Notes under the pieces: generated by a model | The model's database searches: none | The model's input: only the letters and a program-made list of their open reading frames with translations | What the model was told of the DNA's origin: nothing | NCBI RefSeq assembly: GCF_001578875.1 | Contig: NZ_KQ969507.1 | Coordinates: forward strand, 62,001 to 126,000 | Direction of reading: 5' to 3' | DNA: 64,000 nucleotides | Source: Streptococcus sp. DD13 | GTDB taxonomy: Bacteria; Bacillota; Bacilli; Lactobacillales; Streptococcaceae | Part shown: positions 43,791 through 53,872 of the stretch, piece after piece | Layout of the letters: each line of letters begins with the position of its first letter | Position numbering within the stretch: the stretch's first letter is position 1 | Translations under genes and position numbers: made by a program

Positions 43791-43973
43791 AAGAGAGTGG
43801 GACAGAAATCGGTCATTCCTTAGAAGTCGATTTCGTCGTCCCACCTCCGCACAGTTGAGTCGGGCTGTAAAAGCGGATGAAATCAGCGTAATAGAGCCCA
43901 CTCAACCACTGCGTCTTGCTCGACAATTCAAAAACAATTAAGAGGCTAGGACTTTTGTCCCAGCCTCTTTTTG
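43791..43973 (+). repeat. Intergenic repeat, copy C
   Basis: Third copy of the element found at 9821 and 14587, in the orientation of copy B. It ends in the AGGCTAGGAC-TTTT-GTCCCAGCCTC hairpin with TTTTT. The region 43657-43790 just before it contains a short protein-like frame (from 43664) that runs into the repeat and has no clear ribosome site. Confidence 0.88.
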
Positions 43974-44012
43974 TGCTAAACGAGTTTGAAATAGAAGTTT
44001 CTGCTTGCCTTC

Positions 44013-44348
44013 TTATCCTTGAACGAAGTCTAAAATGGCTTCTGGAGACATGCCTGAATCGCAACGGACCTTTACTCCTGCTGGGGATGCATAGAGGAAT
44101 CCTGGGACCGTTGGGACTTGGTACTGACTGCGTAGAGCCTGAATTTTTTCTGCATCTGTAGTCGAAGCAGAGTTTAGATAGTAAACGGTCCAGCCTTCTT
44201 GAGAAGCGACCTGTGCTAATTTTGGAGCAAAACGCTGGCAGTAGGGGCAGGTTTCTCTTCCGATAAAGAGGATGGCTCCTTCTTGGGCAGCGAGGAATTG
44301 CTCTGCTTGCTGAGGGGTGACTTCATGAAAAACATCTGTAAATGCCAT
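44013..44348 (-). CDS. Thioredoxin-like protein (bacteriocin transport accessory type)
   Basis: A 111-residue thioredoxin-fold protein with the active site CPYC (about residues 34-37, ETCPYCQRF) and the cis-proline region VPTVPGF. It begins MAFTDVFHEV at 44348 behind AAGGAG; the longer frame was rejected. There is no signal peptide, so it acts in the cytoplasm. Streptococcal proteins of this type are annotated as Bta from a link to bacteriocin export, but no bacteriocin gene is near; a general disulfide role is equally likely. Confidence 0.82.
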   Translation of the reverse strand: MAFTDVFHEVTPQQAEQFLAAQEGAILFIGRETCPYCQRFAPKLAQVASQEGWTVYYLNSASTTDAEKIQALRSQYQVPTVPGFLYASPAGVKVRCDSGMSPEAILDFVQG

Positions 44349-44470
44349 AGGACTCTCCTTTGTTGTTTTCCTTATTGTAGGCAATTGGTGGGAAAAAAGC
44401 AACTAAAGAGTCTGATGAGATTTTTTCCGATAGATAAATAGGGACTTGTAGACGATTTGCCACTAGATAA

Positions 44471-44516
44471 TTGACTTTAGGCCAGATAAATGAGATGATA
44501 GTCAAAGATAGTCAGA
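44471..44516 (+). promoter_or_regulatory. ctsR-clpC promoter with CtsR operator
   Basis: AGTCAAAGATAGTCAGA (44500-44516) matches the CtsR heptad repeat RGTCAAANANRGTCAAA at all but one base of the fixed positions. A TTGACT -35 (44471-44476) stands upstream with a poor -10 (GATGAT/TGATAG) abutting the operator. Binding of CtsR here would shut off its own operon until heat shock. Confidence 0.85.
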
Positions 44517-44535
44517 GGTGGAAGGAAGTGAGTAT

Positions 44536-44994
44536 ATGGCTATGAAAAATACATCCGACTATATCGAAGAACATATCAAGGCATTATTGGAACAAGCAAG
44601 TATAGCAGAATTGAAGAGAAGCGACTTGGCCAGTCAGTTTGAAGTTGTGCCAAGTCAGATTAACTATGTCATCAAGACGCGTTTTACAGCCAGTAGAGGT
44701 TACGTGGTCGAAAGTAAGCGTGGCGGGGGCGGTTATATCCGCATCGGGCGGATTACCTTCTCAGATAAGCACGAGTTGGTCCATAATTTGTTGACTAACA
44801 TGGGGAAAGAAGTCTCCATGACTGTTTTTTCAGACATCTTGCAGATGTTGTTTGATGAGTCATTATTGACAGAAAGAGAAGGGAATTTGTTTCTTTCGGT
44901 TGCAACAGATGAGGTCCTAGGCGAGGAAGCACCAGCGATTCGAGCTAGGATGATGCGCGAGATATTGAGACGAATTGATAGAAAAGAGGGATAG
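44536..44994 (+). CDS. ctsR: Heat-shock repressor CtsR
   Basis: A 152-residue repressor of class III heat-shock genes. The N-terminal winged helix holds LASQFEVVPSQINYVIKTRF and the glycine-rich wing SKRGGGGYIRIGRI (about residues 57-70), which senses temperature and touches the operator. The second domain ends GEEAPAIRARMMREIL. ATG 44536 has GGAAGGAAG 7 bases upstream. Stops one base before clpC begins. Confidence 0.95.
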   Translation: MAMKNTSDYIEEHIKALLEQASIAELKRSDLASQFEVVPSQINYVIKTRFTASRGYVVESKRGGGGYIRIGRITFSDKHELVHNLLTNMGKEVSMTVFSDILQMLFDESLLTEREGNLFLSVATDEVLGEEAPAIRARMMREILRRIDRKEG

Positions 44995-44995
44995 T

Positions 44996-47452
44996 ATGAG
45001 ATTATCAACAGGGGCACGCAGAACATTTGAAGATGCCCAGTTTATCGGGAGACGCTATGGGAGTGAGTTTCTAGAATCCTGGCATTTGCTTCTGGCGTTT
45101 GTCATCAACCCAGAAACGGTAGCAGGAGCGACACTAGCAGACTACCCAGCTGATATCCAGGATTATGAGGCAGCAACGACCATCGTGACAGAACAGCGCT
45201 ATCATAAGGATTTGGAAGGCTTGGGCTTTTTGGAGTCTTCCAAAAAAATGTCCGACACTGTGGAATTTGCAAAAAAGATCGCGGAAGTGGTTAAGTCTAA
45301 ACAGTTGGGGACGGAACATCTCTTTATGGCGATGCTTCTAGATCGCTCCTCTGTCGCTGCCAATATACTAAACAAGGTTGGGTTTCATTTTGCGGATGTG
45401 GAAGACAAGGTTCGCTTTGTTGACCTGCGAAAAAACTTAGAGAAAAAAGCTTGCTTTTCAAAGGAAGATTTAAAGGCGATTCGAGCTCTTCTACGTGGAG
45501 GAAATACGGCAAGCAACAATATGGCTAGCATGATGGGGATGCCGCCAGTTGGACAGAGTGGGGGTCTGGAAGATTATACACGGGATTTGACGGCTCTTGC
45601 TCGAGAAGGGCGGTTAGAGCCGGTGATCGGTCGTGACCGGGAGATCAGTCGGATGGTGCAGATTCTTTCTCGAAAAACGAAAAATAATCCCGTTTTAGTC
45701 GGTGATGCAGGGGTCGGAAAGACTGCTCTAGCCTTAGGTTTGGCACAAAGGGTTGCCTCGGGTCAAGTTCCATCAAGCTTACAAGGGATGAGGGTCTTGG
45801 AATTGGACTTGATGAACGTCATTGCTGGGACGCGATTTCGTGGTGATTTTGAAGAGCGGATGAACAATATCATCAATGATATCGAAGAGGACGGAAAAGT
45901 TATTCTCTTTATTGATGAGTTACATACCATCATGGGCTCTGGAAGCGGCATCGATTCTACCTTGGATGCTGCTAATATCTTAAAACCAGCGCTCGCTCGG
46001 GGAAGCCTCCGGACAGTTGGGGCGACGACGCAGGATGAATACCAAAAACATATCGAAAAAGATGCGGCATTGGTACGTCGATTTGCGAAGGTTCAGATTG
46101 ACGAGCCGACAGTAGAAGACAGCATCCGGATTTTGGAAGGCTTGAAGGAAGGCTATGAGCGACATCACGGGGTCCATATCTCCGATGAAGCGGTCCGGAC
46201 AGCTGTCAAAATGGCGAAGCGTTATTTGACTAGTAAAAACCTGCCAGATTCAGCTATTGATTTATTAGATGAGGCGAGTGCCTATGTGCAAAATCATCTC
46301 CCGGTCAAGGAGCAAGAACAATCAGAACTCTCTGAAGTGGATCAGGCCTTGATGGATGGGAAATACAAGCGACTGGAACGTCTCCTAAATCAGGAAGAAC
46401 CAGGGAAGTCGGCTGTCAGGAACGATAAGCATCAGGTGACAGAAGAAGTTGTCTTACAGACCTTGAGCGGTCTATCAGGGATTCCAGTTTCCAAACTGAG
46501 CCAGACGGATGCGAAGAAATATCTCAACTTGGAAAAAGAATTACACCGTCGCGTGATTGGGCAAGAACAAGCTATTTCAGCCATCAGCCGGGCCATTCGT
46601 CGCAACCAGTCTGGGATTCGAACGGGCCATCGGCCAATCGGCTCCTTCATGTTCTTGGGGCCAACAGGTGTCGGAAAGACAGAGCTAGCTAAGGCCCTAG
46701 CGGAAGTCTTGTTTGATGATGAGTCCGCCTTGATTCGCTTTGATATGAGTGAGTACATGGAAAAATTTGCGGCCAGCAGACTCAATGGGGCGCCTCCGGG
46801 CTATGTCGGCTATGAAGAAGGGGGCGAGTTGACAGAGAAAGTTCGCAATAAGCCTTACTCTGTCTTACTCTTTGATGAAGTTGAAAAGGCTCATCCGGAT
46901 ACCTTTAACGTCTTGCTCCAGGTCCTAGATGATGGTCGGTTGACAGATAGTAAGGGGCGTCAAGTAGACTTCTCTAATACGCTGATCATCATGACCTCTA
47001 ATCTAGGAGCGACCGCTCTGCGGGATGACAAAACGGTTGGTTTTGGGGCAGAGGATCGCAGTAGAAGCCAGGCCCATGTGGAAAGCCGCGTTCTAGAAGA
47101 GCTCAAGCGGGCTTACCGGCCGGAGTTTCTGAATCGGATCGATGAGAAGGTTGTCTTCCATAGTTTATCCGAAGGGGATATGCAGGAAGTGGTCAAAATC
47201 ATGGTGAAACCTCTGCTTGCAGTGACGGCTGAGCGGGGGATCCAGCTGAAAATACAGCCATCCGCTTTGAAGTGGCTAGCGAAAAAAGGCTATGATCCGG
47301 ATATGGGGGCGCGTCCACTACGCCGGACCTTGCAGACGGAAATCGAAGATCACTTGGCAGAACTCTTGTTAAGGCAGGACGCTAAGGCGGGAGATCAGAT
47401 CAAGGTTGGTGTCAAGGCTGGTCAGTTACATTGGACAGTCGAGTCTGCCTAA
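44996..47452 (+). CDS. clpC: Clp protease ATPase subunit ClpC
   Basis: An 818-residue Hsp100 unfoldase. N-domain (1-140), first AAA module with GDAGVGKTA (about residue 237), second with GPTGVGKTE (about 556), and the C-terminal small domain. The middle part between the modules is short. It feeds substrates to ClpP and with CtsR forms a self-controlled operon. The ATG is chosen at 44996 behind GAGGG; the TTG at 44975 lies within ctsR. Confidence 0.95.
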   Translation: MRLSTGARRTFEDAQFIGRRYGSEFLESWHLLLAFVINPETVAGATLADYPADIQDYEAATTIVTEQRYHKDLEGLGFLESSKKMSDTVEFAKKIAEVVKSKQLGTEHLFMAMLLDRSSVAANILNKVGFHFADVEDKVRFVDLRKNLEKKACFSKEDLKAIRALLRGGNTASNNMASMMGMPPVGQSGGLEDYTRDLTALAREGRLEPVIGRDREISRMVQILSRKTKNNPVLVGDAGVGKTALALGLAQRVASGQVPSSLQGMRVLELDLMNVIAGTRFRGDFEERMNNIINDIEEDGKVILFIDELHTIMGSGSGIDSTLDAANILKPALARGSLRTVGATTQDEYQKHIEKDAALVRRFAKVQIDEPTVEDSIRILEGLKEGYERHHGVHISDEAVRTAVKMAKRYLTSKNLPDSAIDLLDEASAYVQNHLPVKEQEQSELSEVDQALMDGKYKRLERLLNQEEPGKSAVRNDKHQVTEEVVLQTLSGLSGIPVSKLSQTDAKKYLNLEKELHRRVIGQEQAISAISRAIRRNQSGIRTGHRPIGSFMFLGPTGVGKTELAKALAEVLFDDESALIRFDMSEYMEKFAASRLNGAPPGYVGYEEGGELTEKVRNKPYSVLLFDEVEKAHPDTFNVLLQVLDDGRLTDSKGRQVDFSNTLIIMTSNLGATALRDDKTVGFGAEDRSRSQAHVESRVLEELKRAYRPEFLNRIDEKVVFHSLSEGDMQEVVKIMVKPLLAVTAERGIQLKIQPSALKWLAKKGYDPDMGARPLRRTLQTEIEDHLAELLLRQDAKAGDQIKVGVKAGQLHWTVESA

Positions 47453-47475
47453 GGATTTCAATCACAGGAAATAAA

Positions 47476-47523
47476 GAAAAACCTAGTTCAGCCAGAAAGT
47501 TATGTGGTCGAACTAGGTTTTTG
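47476..47523. terminator. Terminator of clpC (bidirectional)
   Basis: AAAAACCTAGTTC pairs with GAACTAGGTTTTT around a 21-base loop; also suited to end dusB from the other side. Confidence 0.82.
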
Positions 47524-47537
47524 TGTTTAGAGAAGGG

Positions 47538-48515
47538 TTACGAAGAGAGATGTAAAATTTCTTCTACTTGAGTTAAAGTTTCTGCCTGAGCGATGGCTGC
47601 CCGCATTTTGGCAGCTCCAGAAGTGCCTCTGAGGTAGTGAGGGGCTAGGCCACGGAACTCCCGAACAGCAATGTGTTCGCCTTTGAGAGCGATGAGGCGT
47701 TTGAGATGCTCGGTTGCGATTTTCATTTTTTCTTCGAAGGTTAGATCAGGCAGGACTTGGCCGGTCTCCAAATAGTGGGTGATTTGGTGGAAGATATAGG
47801 GATTTCCCATCGCAGTCCGACCGATCATCACGGCGTCGGCTCCGACTTCTTCGATTCGTTGGCGGGCATCTTGGACCGTGCGGATATCGCCATTCGCTAT
47901 GAAGGGGATGCGGGTGATGGCGTTTGCGACCTTGGTCAGGGTCTCGAGGTCAACGGTACCACGGTACATCTGCTCCCGTGTGCGACCATGCATGGCAAGG
48001 GCAGAGACGCCAGCGGATTCAGCTGCAAGGGCGTTTTCGACGGCGAGAGAAGGGTCCGACCAGCCTGTCCGCATCTTGACGGTCAAAGGGAGATCAAGGA
48101 CCGAGGTGACTTCGTTTACGATATGGTAAATCTTATCTGGGTCCTTGAGCCACTTGGCACCAGCCTCGTTTTTGACGACCTTGTTGACTGGGCAACCCAT
48201 GTTGATGTCAACGATATCGGCTTTGGTATTGGACTGGATAAAGTCCGCAGCTCGCTTTAGCCCTTCTGCATCTCCGCCGAACAGTTGGATGGAGACGGGG
48301 GCTTCATTTTCCTCAATGTGGAGCATATGGAGGGTCTTTTCATTGTTGTACAGGAGCCCCTTTTCGGAAATCATCTCCATAACGACAAGACCTGCTCCCA
48401 TCTCTTTTGCGATGGTACGAAAGGCCGAGTTGGTGACACCTGCCATCGGGGCTAGGATGGTTCGATTCGGGATCGAAACGGATCCAATCATAAACGGGCT
48501 ATTTAGATTTTTCAT
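47538..48515 (-). CDS. dusB: tRNA-dihydrouridine synthase DusB
   Basis: A 325-residue FMN enzyme that reduces uridines in t[17 protein letters not shown] at the start, the catalytic Cys in [14 protein letters not shown] (about residue 105), TVKMRTGW and [19 protein letters not shown] further on. The start overlaps the end of hslO by 17 bases, so the two are coupled, as in other streptococci. Confidence 0.95.
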   Translation of the reverse strand: MKNLNSPFMIGSVSIPNRTILAPMAGVTNSAFRTIAKEMGAGLVVMEMISEKGLLYNNEKTLHMLHIEENEAPVSIQLFGGDAEGLKRAADFIQSNTKADIVDINMGCPVNKVVKNEAGAKWLKDPDKIYHIVNEVTSVLDLPLTVKMRTGWSDPSLAVENALAAESAGVSALAMHGRTREQMYRGTVDLETLTKVANAITRIPFIANGDIRTVQDARQRIEEVGADAVMIGRTAMGNPYIFHQITHYLETGQVLPDLTFEEKMKIATEHLKRLIALKGEHIAVREFRGLAPHYLRGTSGAAKMRAAIAQAETLTQVEEILHLSS

Positions 48516-49374
48516 TTAGTAAGTTCTCCAAATCCTCTTCTTGAAAATGGTAGTGTGACTGACAGAATTGACAGGTGATGTCCGCACCTTGGTCTTCGGT
48601 AATCATGGCCTGTATCTCATGGTCAGGAAGGCTGCGCAAGGCATCCGCAAAGCGCTCGAAGCTACAATCACAGCGAAAAGTGAGTTTTTCTTCTGATAGG
48701 ACCTTGTAGTCTTCTTCTCCATAAATAGCGTGTAGAAGGGCTTCTAGGGGCTTTTCGGAGGATAAGAGAGTCGAAATGGCTGGCATCTCTTGGATGCGCC
48801 GCTCATACCGGGCGGTCTCAGCTTCGCTAGCTCCTGGTAGGACCTGCAAGAGGAAGCCCCCGGCGCGGGCAACCTGATCTTGCTCGTCTAGTAAGACATT
48901 TAATCCAACAGCGGATGGGGTTTGCTGACTTTCGGTCAGGTAGTAGGCAAAATCTTCTCCGATTTCTCCTGTCACCAGAGGGGTCATAGAGTGGTAGGGC
49001 TGACCGATGCCGTAGTCTGTGATGACCAAAAACTGTCCTTGGCCAATCAAGGGTCCGACAATCACTTCTCCGGTCGCAGTTCGTTTGTAGTCTGCATCAG
49101 GATTTTGGATGTAGCCTTTGACACTCCCTTGTGTATCGGCAACCGAAATCACGGCTCCGAGTCCGCCGTCTCCAAGGACTTTTAGGGTAACCTTGGTGTC
49201 TCCTTTTTCATTGGCTGCAAGGATCAAGTTGGCGATCAGGGTCCGGCCGAGGGCAACTGTAGAGGACGCCATAGTATCATGTTTTTGCTGGGCAGTCTTG
49301 ACCGTTTCTGTGCTGTCTAAGACATAGGCTCGGAAGTTTCCATTTGTTGAGATTGTTTTTAGTAGTGTATCCAT
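48499..49374 (-). CDS. hslO: Redox-controlled chaperone Hsp33
   Basis: A 291-residue chaperone switched on by oxidation. The C-terminal zinc centre is complete: FRCDCSF (CxC) and CQFCQ (CxxC), about 25 residues apart. The N-terminal domain has [24 protein letters not shown] 49374 (MDTLLKT) suits the family; the ATG at 49383 three codons earlier is also possible. Heads the hslO-dusB unit. Confidence 0.93.
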   Translation of the reverse strand: MDTLLKTISTNGNFRAYVLDSTETVKTAQQKHDTMASSTVALGRTLIANLILAANEKGDTKVTLKVLGDGGLGAVISVADTQGSVKGYIQNPDADYKRTATGEVIVGPLIGQGQFLVITDYGIGQPYHSMTPLVTGEIGEDFAYYLTESQQTPSAVGLNVLLDEQDQVARAGGFLLQVLPGASEAETARYERRIQEMPAISTLLSSEKPLEALLHAIYGEEDYKVLSEEKLTFRCDCSFERFADALRSLPDHEIQAMITEDQGADITCQFCQSHYHFQEEDLENLLNEKSK

Positions 49375-49463
49375 AGGCTCCATTTTACCATATTTTGGAA
49401 AAAGGAGGGAATATCTGGAACTTGTCGCTTTTTATCAGGGCGAAGAAGGGAGTAGAAAAAAGG

Positions 49464-49491
49464 TTGAAATCGATTTCAAAAGTGATATAAT
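49464..49491 (+). promoter_or_regulatory. Promoter with a perfect 16-base palindrome
   Basis: TTGAAATCGATTTCAA (49464-49479) is an exact palindrome whose left end is the -35 box TTGAAA; TATAAT follows at 49486-49491, spacer 16. A protein bound to the palindrome would block the promoter of the small gene at 49550. Confidence 0.7.
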
Positions 49492-49549
49492 GAAGTTGAA
49501 ATGAGATAGTGGATAGGCCTTGTCCTATGAGAAAAGGAAGGTGACGACC

Positions 49550-49708
49550 ATGCATGGTGATATCGTTGTTGCGTTGGGATTTGCTCTAGCGCTTATCTAT
49601 CTTTTACTGGAATGGCTAGAAGGAGTCTGGGCCCACCTCCTCCTTACTCAAGAGGAAACCGGGCTAGATGTTCATGATCAATGGCATCGTTTCTGGCATC
49701 ATTCCTGA
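49550..49708 (+). CDS. Small membrane protein of unknown function
   Basis: A 52-residue protein, MHGDIVVALGFALALIYLLL..., with one membrane helix (about residues 4-22) and a tail rich in His and Trp (HDQWHRFWHHS). Its own promoter, a good ribosome site (GGAAGGTGA) and its own terminator support it as a real gene. The His-rich end could bind metal, which is only a guess. Convergent with gshAB. Confidence 0.65.
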   Translation: MHGDIVVALGFALALIYLLLEWLEGVWAHLLLTQEETGLDVHDQWHRFWHHS

Positions 49709-49744
49709 TGGAAGACGCGGCTTTAGGAGAGCCGAGTCCAATAG

Positions 49745-49772
49745 AAAAACCAGCCCTGGGGCTGGTTTTTTC
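49745..49772. terminator. Terminator between the small gene and gshAB
   Basis: AAAAACCAGCC-CTGG-GGCTGGTTTTTT, compact and symmetrical, usable on both strands. Confidence 0.88.
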
Positions 49773-49819
49773 TATGTGCAAAGGAGGACAGAAATTCTGG
49801 CCCTCCTGTCTGAACGGGA

Positions 49820-52072
49820 TTATTCTGGAAAGAGCTTGGCCAATATCTTAGGCGTAATAGATTGGCCGGGTCCATAAGCGCAGTAAGTATGCATGTACAT
49901 GGAGGGGTTGAAATTCAGCTCGATGCAGGTGCAGTGAGGCTCTTCTGGGCTAGCTGGGACTTGAGGGTCTGGGATGATGAGGTCTACACCACAGACCCAA
50001 GCGCCGATAGCAGAAGCCATCTGAGCTGCAAGTTCCTTGTAGGAGGCGTCCATCTCCTCTGTCACATCGATGGAGTCGCCGCCTGTTGAGATATTTGAAT
50101 TGCGACGTAGGTCTGCTTGGACTCCTGCTGGGAGGACATCATCGGGAGTGTAGCCTTGCTGGTCCAGCATGAGTAACTCAATCTCGCCCAGCTGGATCTT
50201 CTCGAGAGGGGCACGGTGATCTTGACCTCGCAGCGGATTTTGGTTTTTCAGCTCAATCAGCTGGCGGATGCTATGCTCTCCATCGCCGATGACATTTGCA
50301 GCTTTGCGTAGGAGGACAGCTTCGCACTGACCATCTAATACAAAGAAGCGATACTCGGTCCCTGGGATATAGTCTTCTACCAGAACGGACTGATCTTCTG
50401 AAAAGGCGATTTCCAGGGCTTTTTGATAGTCTTCACGACTAGCTCCTTCCTTGAAAATCGAGATGCCAAGGCCAAAGTTAGTGGATTTTGGCTTGACGAC
50501 AATCGGGCGCCCGGCGATGAGGGAGTATGAGCGGATGGCTCCATCCAGTGAGGAATATTCGAAGCCAGCGGGCACTGGGAATCCAGCATCCTGCAGGATC
50601 TTTTTGGTCACCGTCTTGTTGGCCATGGCGAGGGGGGTGACATAGTTGTCTTTAGAAGTCATGTTTCCATTTTTGACATACTCGATATGGTTTCCTCGCT
50701 TGAGACGGAGAAACTGGTCTTCCTCGTCTAGGATCTCAAAGTTAATCCCCTGCTGGATGACATCAAAAAGCAACATTTGGGTGGAGAGTTCCATGTTTTC
50801 GTAGCCTTTTAAAGCATAGTGGGCTTGCCAAGCATAGTCTTTATAGGCCTGGGCTTTCTCTAAACCAAAGGTGAGGAGGCTATCCTGCTTGATATGCTCC
50901 AGCAATTGTCCAGATAGGGTGAGCTTTGGGTCATGAAATTGCTTGCGACAATGCGCGACCAAGTCGGTATAATTCGTATCGAGTTCAAAGTGGTGGATCA
51001 GCTCTTCCATGGCAGCAAGGAGAGTCTCGGCTTCTCTGACGGCTTGGTCCGGAAGTGGGCTTAGTGGATGACTTGTTGCGATGGTTTGGTTTAAGTCATG
51101 CCCCTTCTTTAGATCCAAAGAGACATCCTGTGGGCTCTCTAACCAGAGAAGGGCTAGGAGAAAGAGGTGGATGGTGTCCAGTGTATCTTGGCTGATCCCG
51201 AGTGGATCAAATGGGTTAATGTCAAAGCATCGGAGTTCGATGTAGGTGATGCCATGTTGGAGATAGTCACGGTTCTTTTTTTGCCCACGGAAGCGAACCG
51301 GCGAGTAAAATTCCTTTTCTGCACTGAGCTGACCGCTAGAAACTAACCGCTCGATATCTGCCACGTACTGCTCTAGAGAGGCATAGGAGACAACGACAGA
51401 CTCTTCGTTGACATAGCCATAGTCGCTCGTCCGAAGAGAGCGTACGGGCTGTGGGATGTCTTGGTCAAAAAAGCCTGCCTCAGCGATTGGGGCTGCACCA
51501 TAGAGATAAGTCACAAACCAGTAATAACGAAGGAAGTTTTGGGCTAGTTTGAGATAGAGGCCACTCTTAAAGGATGGAAGATCCGTCTCTCCGCTATGAT
51601 CAAAGAGGGCCTGTACCAAAGAGTCTCCTAGCTGGAAGTTATAGTGGATCCCGGAGATGGCCTGGAGCTTGGTCCCGTATTTTCGAGCCAAGCCTTCGCG
51701 GTAGGCTTGCTCAATGGGATTTTCAAGTTGGGCGACCTGGATCTCTTGATCGGTGATTTCAGGAGGCATGGACAAGGGCCAGAGAAGCTCCTCTTTATCT
51801 AAACTTCGTCCCACGACATCCGTGATGGCCCCTAAAGTTCTGCGGGCTTCAGAGGTAGAGGAGGCCACCGGGGTGATGAGCTCTAGCTGGGCCTCGCTAA
51901 AGTCTGTCTGGATATAGGGGTGATAGCTGCGTGAGCCAAAGACGGCTGGGTGAGGGGTCTGTGCGACACGACCTGTGGGTGTCAGACGAAGGCCTTCTCG
52001 TTCGAGGCCAAACTGTCCTTGCAAAAGCGGTGTGTGGGCATCTAGTTCTTGTAGTAAGTGATCACGTTTCAT
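49820..52072 (-). CDS. gshAB: Bifunctional glutamate-cysteine ligase / glutathione synthetase
   Basis: A 750-residue fused enzyme that makes glutathione alone. Residues 1-460 form the gamma-glutamylcysteine ligase (GLEREGLRLTPTG near the start, YIELRCFDINPFDP mid-way); residues about 480-750 form an ATP-grasp synthetase (VVKPKSTNFGLGISIF, VEDYIPGTEYRFFVLDG, ELNFNPSMYMH). This fusion is typical of streptococci and a few related genera. ATG 52072 follows GGGAG; the longer frame upstream covers the promoter. Confidence 0.95.
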   Translation of the reverse strand: MKRDHLLQELDAHTPLLQGQFGLEREGLRLTPTGRVAQTPHPAVFGSRSYHPYIQTDFSEAQLELITPVASSTSEARRTLGAITDVVGRSLDKEELLWPLSMPPEITDQEIQVAQLENPIEQAYREGLARKYGTKLQAISGIHYNFQLGDSLVQALFDHSGETDLPSFKSGLYLKLAQNFLRYYWFVTYLYGAAPIAEAGFFDQDIPQPVRSLRTSDYGYVNEESVVVSYASLEQYVADIERLVSSGQLSAEKEFYSPVRFRGQKKNRDYLQHGITYIELRCFDINPFDPLGISQDTLDTIHLFLLALLWLESPQDVSLDLKKGHDLNQTIATSHPLSPLPDQAVREAETLLAAMEELIHHFELDTNYTDLVAHCRKQFHDPKLTLSGQLLEHIKQDSLLTFGLEKAQAYKDYAWQAHYALKGYENMELSTQMLLFDVIQQGINFEILDEEDQFLRLKRGNHIEYVKNGNMTSKDNYVTPLAMANKTVTKKILQDAGFPVPAGFEYSSLDGAIRSYSLIAGRPIVVKPKSTNFGLGISIFKEGASREDYQKALEIAFSEDQSVLVEDYIPGTEYRFFVLDGQCEAVLLRKAANVIGDGEHSIRQLIELKNQNPLRGQDHRAPLEKIQLGEIELLMLDQQGYTPDDVLPAGVQADLRRNSNISTGGDSIDVTEEMDASYKELAAQMASAIGAWVCGVDLIIPDPQVPASPEEPHCTCIELNFNPSMYMHTYCAYGPGQSITPKILAKLFPE

Positions 52073-52120
52073 GCAAATCTCCCTGTCATATGCTAGTTTC
52101 AGTCTAGTCGAATTGGCTAT

Positions 52121-52149
52121 ATAATACAATTTTTTGAAATGATTTTCAA
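52121..52149 (-). promoter_or_regulatory. Promoter of gshAB with a -35 palindrome
   Basis: On the minus strand, TTGAAA (52144-52149) and TATTAT (52121-52126) with a 17-base spacer. The -35 box is one arm of TTGAAATGATTTTCAA (52134-52149), a near-perfect palindrome like the one at 49464. Confidence 0.65.
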
Positions 52150-52151
52150 CG

Positions 52152-52164
52152 AAAACCGAACGAT
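52152..52164 (+). promoter_or_regulatory. PurBox-like site between gshAB and purA
   Basis: AAAACCGAACGAT fits the PurR target AWWWCCGAACWWT at 12 of 13 positions. It lies about 117 bases before the purA -35 box and next to the gshAB promoter. PurR is encoded in this window. Confidence 0.5.
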
Positions 52165-52268
52165 CCGAGCGGGTGAAAAATGAGCTCGACCCTATTAACC
52201 TGTCTGAAACAAGGGGCTTTCTGAGCGGGATGGTCCCTTTGGCAGAGGAGGAAAAATCGCCTCTTGCA

Positions 52269-52297
52269 TTGCAATAACGGGGGAGAAATACTATAAT
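52269..52297 (+). promoter_or_regulatory. Promoter of purA
   Basis: TTGCAA (52269-52274) and TATAAT (52292-52297), spacer 17. The transcript has a leader of about 85 bases. Confidence 0.75.
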
Positions 52298-52306
52298 AAG
52301 GTGTAA

Positions 52307-53674
<1,368 letters not shown>

Positions 53675-53691
53675 GGGCATCACGATAAACC

Positions 53692-53723
53692 AAAAATCTT
53701 CCGGAAAAGCGGAAGATTTTTTT
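53692..53723 (+). terminator. Terminator of purA
   Basis: AAAAATCTTCCG and CGGAAGATTTTTTT around a 6-base loop. Confidence 0.9.
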
Positions 53724-53778
53724 ATGGATAGAATGTTAGGAATTTGGGAATCTTCCCTATAAATTTTATTCAAATTAC

Positions 53779-53806
53779 TTGCGTATTTCAAATAATGGTG
53801 TATAAT
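53779..53806 (+). promoter_or_regulatory. Promoter of the SRR adhesin
   Basis: TTGCGT (53779-53784) and TATAAT (53801-53806), spacer 16, 67 bases before the start codon. Confidence 0.7.
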
Positions 53807-53872
53807 ATTCCTATTATAGTTTTACTAGCGCATTCGGTTGAAAAGCAGAGATGCGCTTTTTGGAGGAAATAT

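Noticed and set aside
43664-43800. Protein-like frame MRSFLERFEKDQ... after tsf
   Set aside because: It runs straight into repeat copy C without a stop before it and lacks a clear ribosome site; perhaps a truncated remnant, but not supportable.
9821-44000. Possibility that the three dispersed repeats form a CRISPR array
   Set aside because: The copies are 180 bases long, kilobases apart and in mixed orientation; no regular short repeats with unique spacers were seen anywhere.
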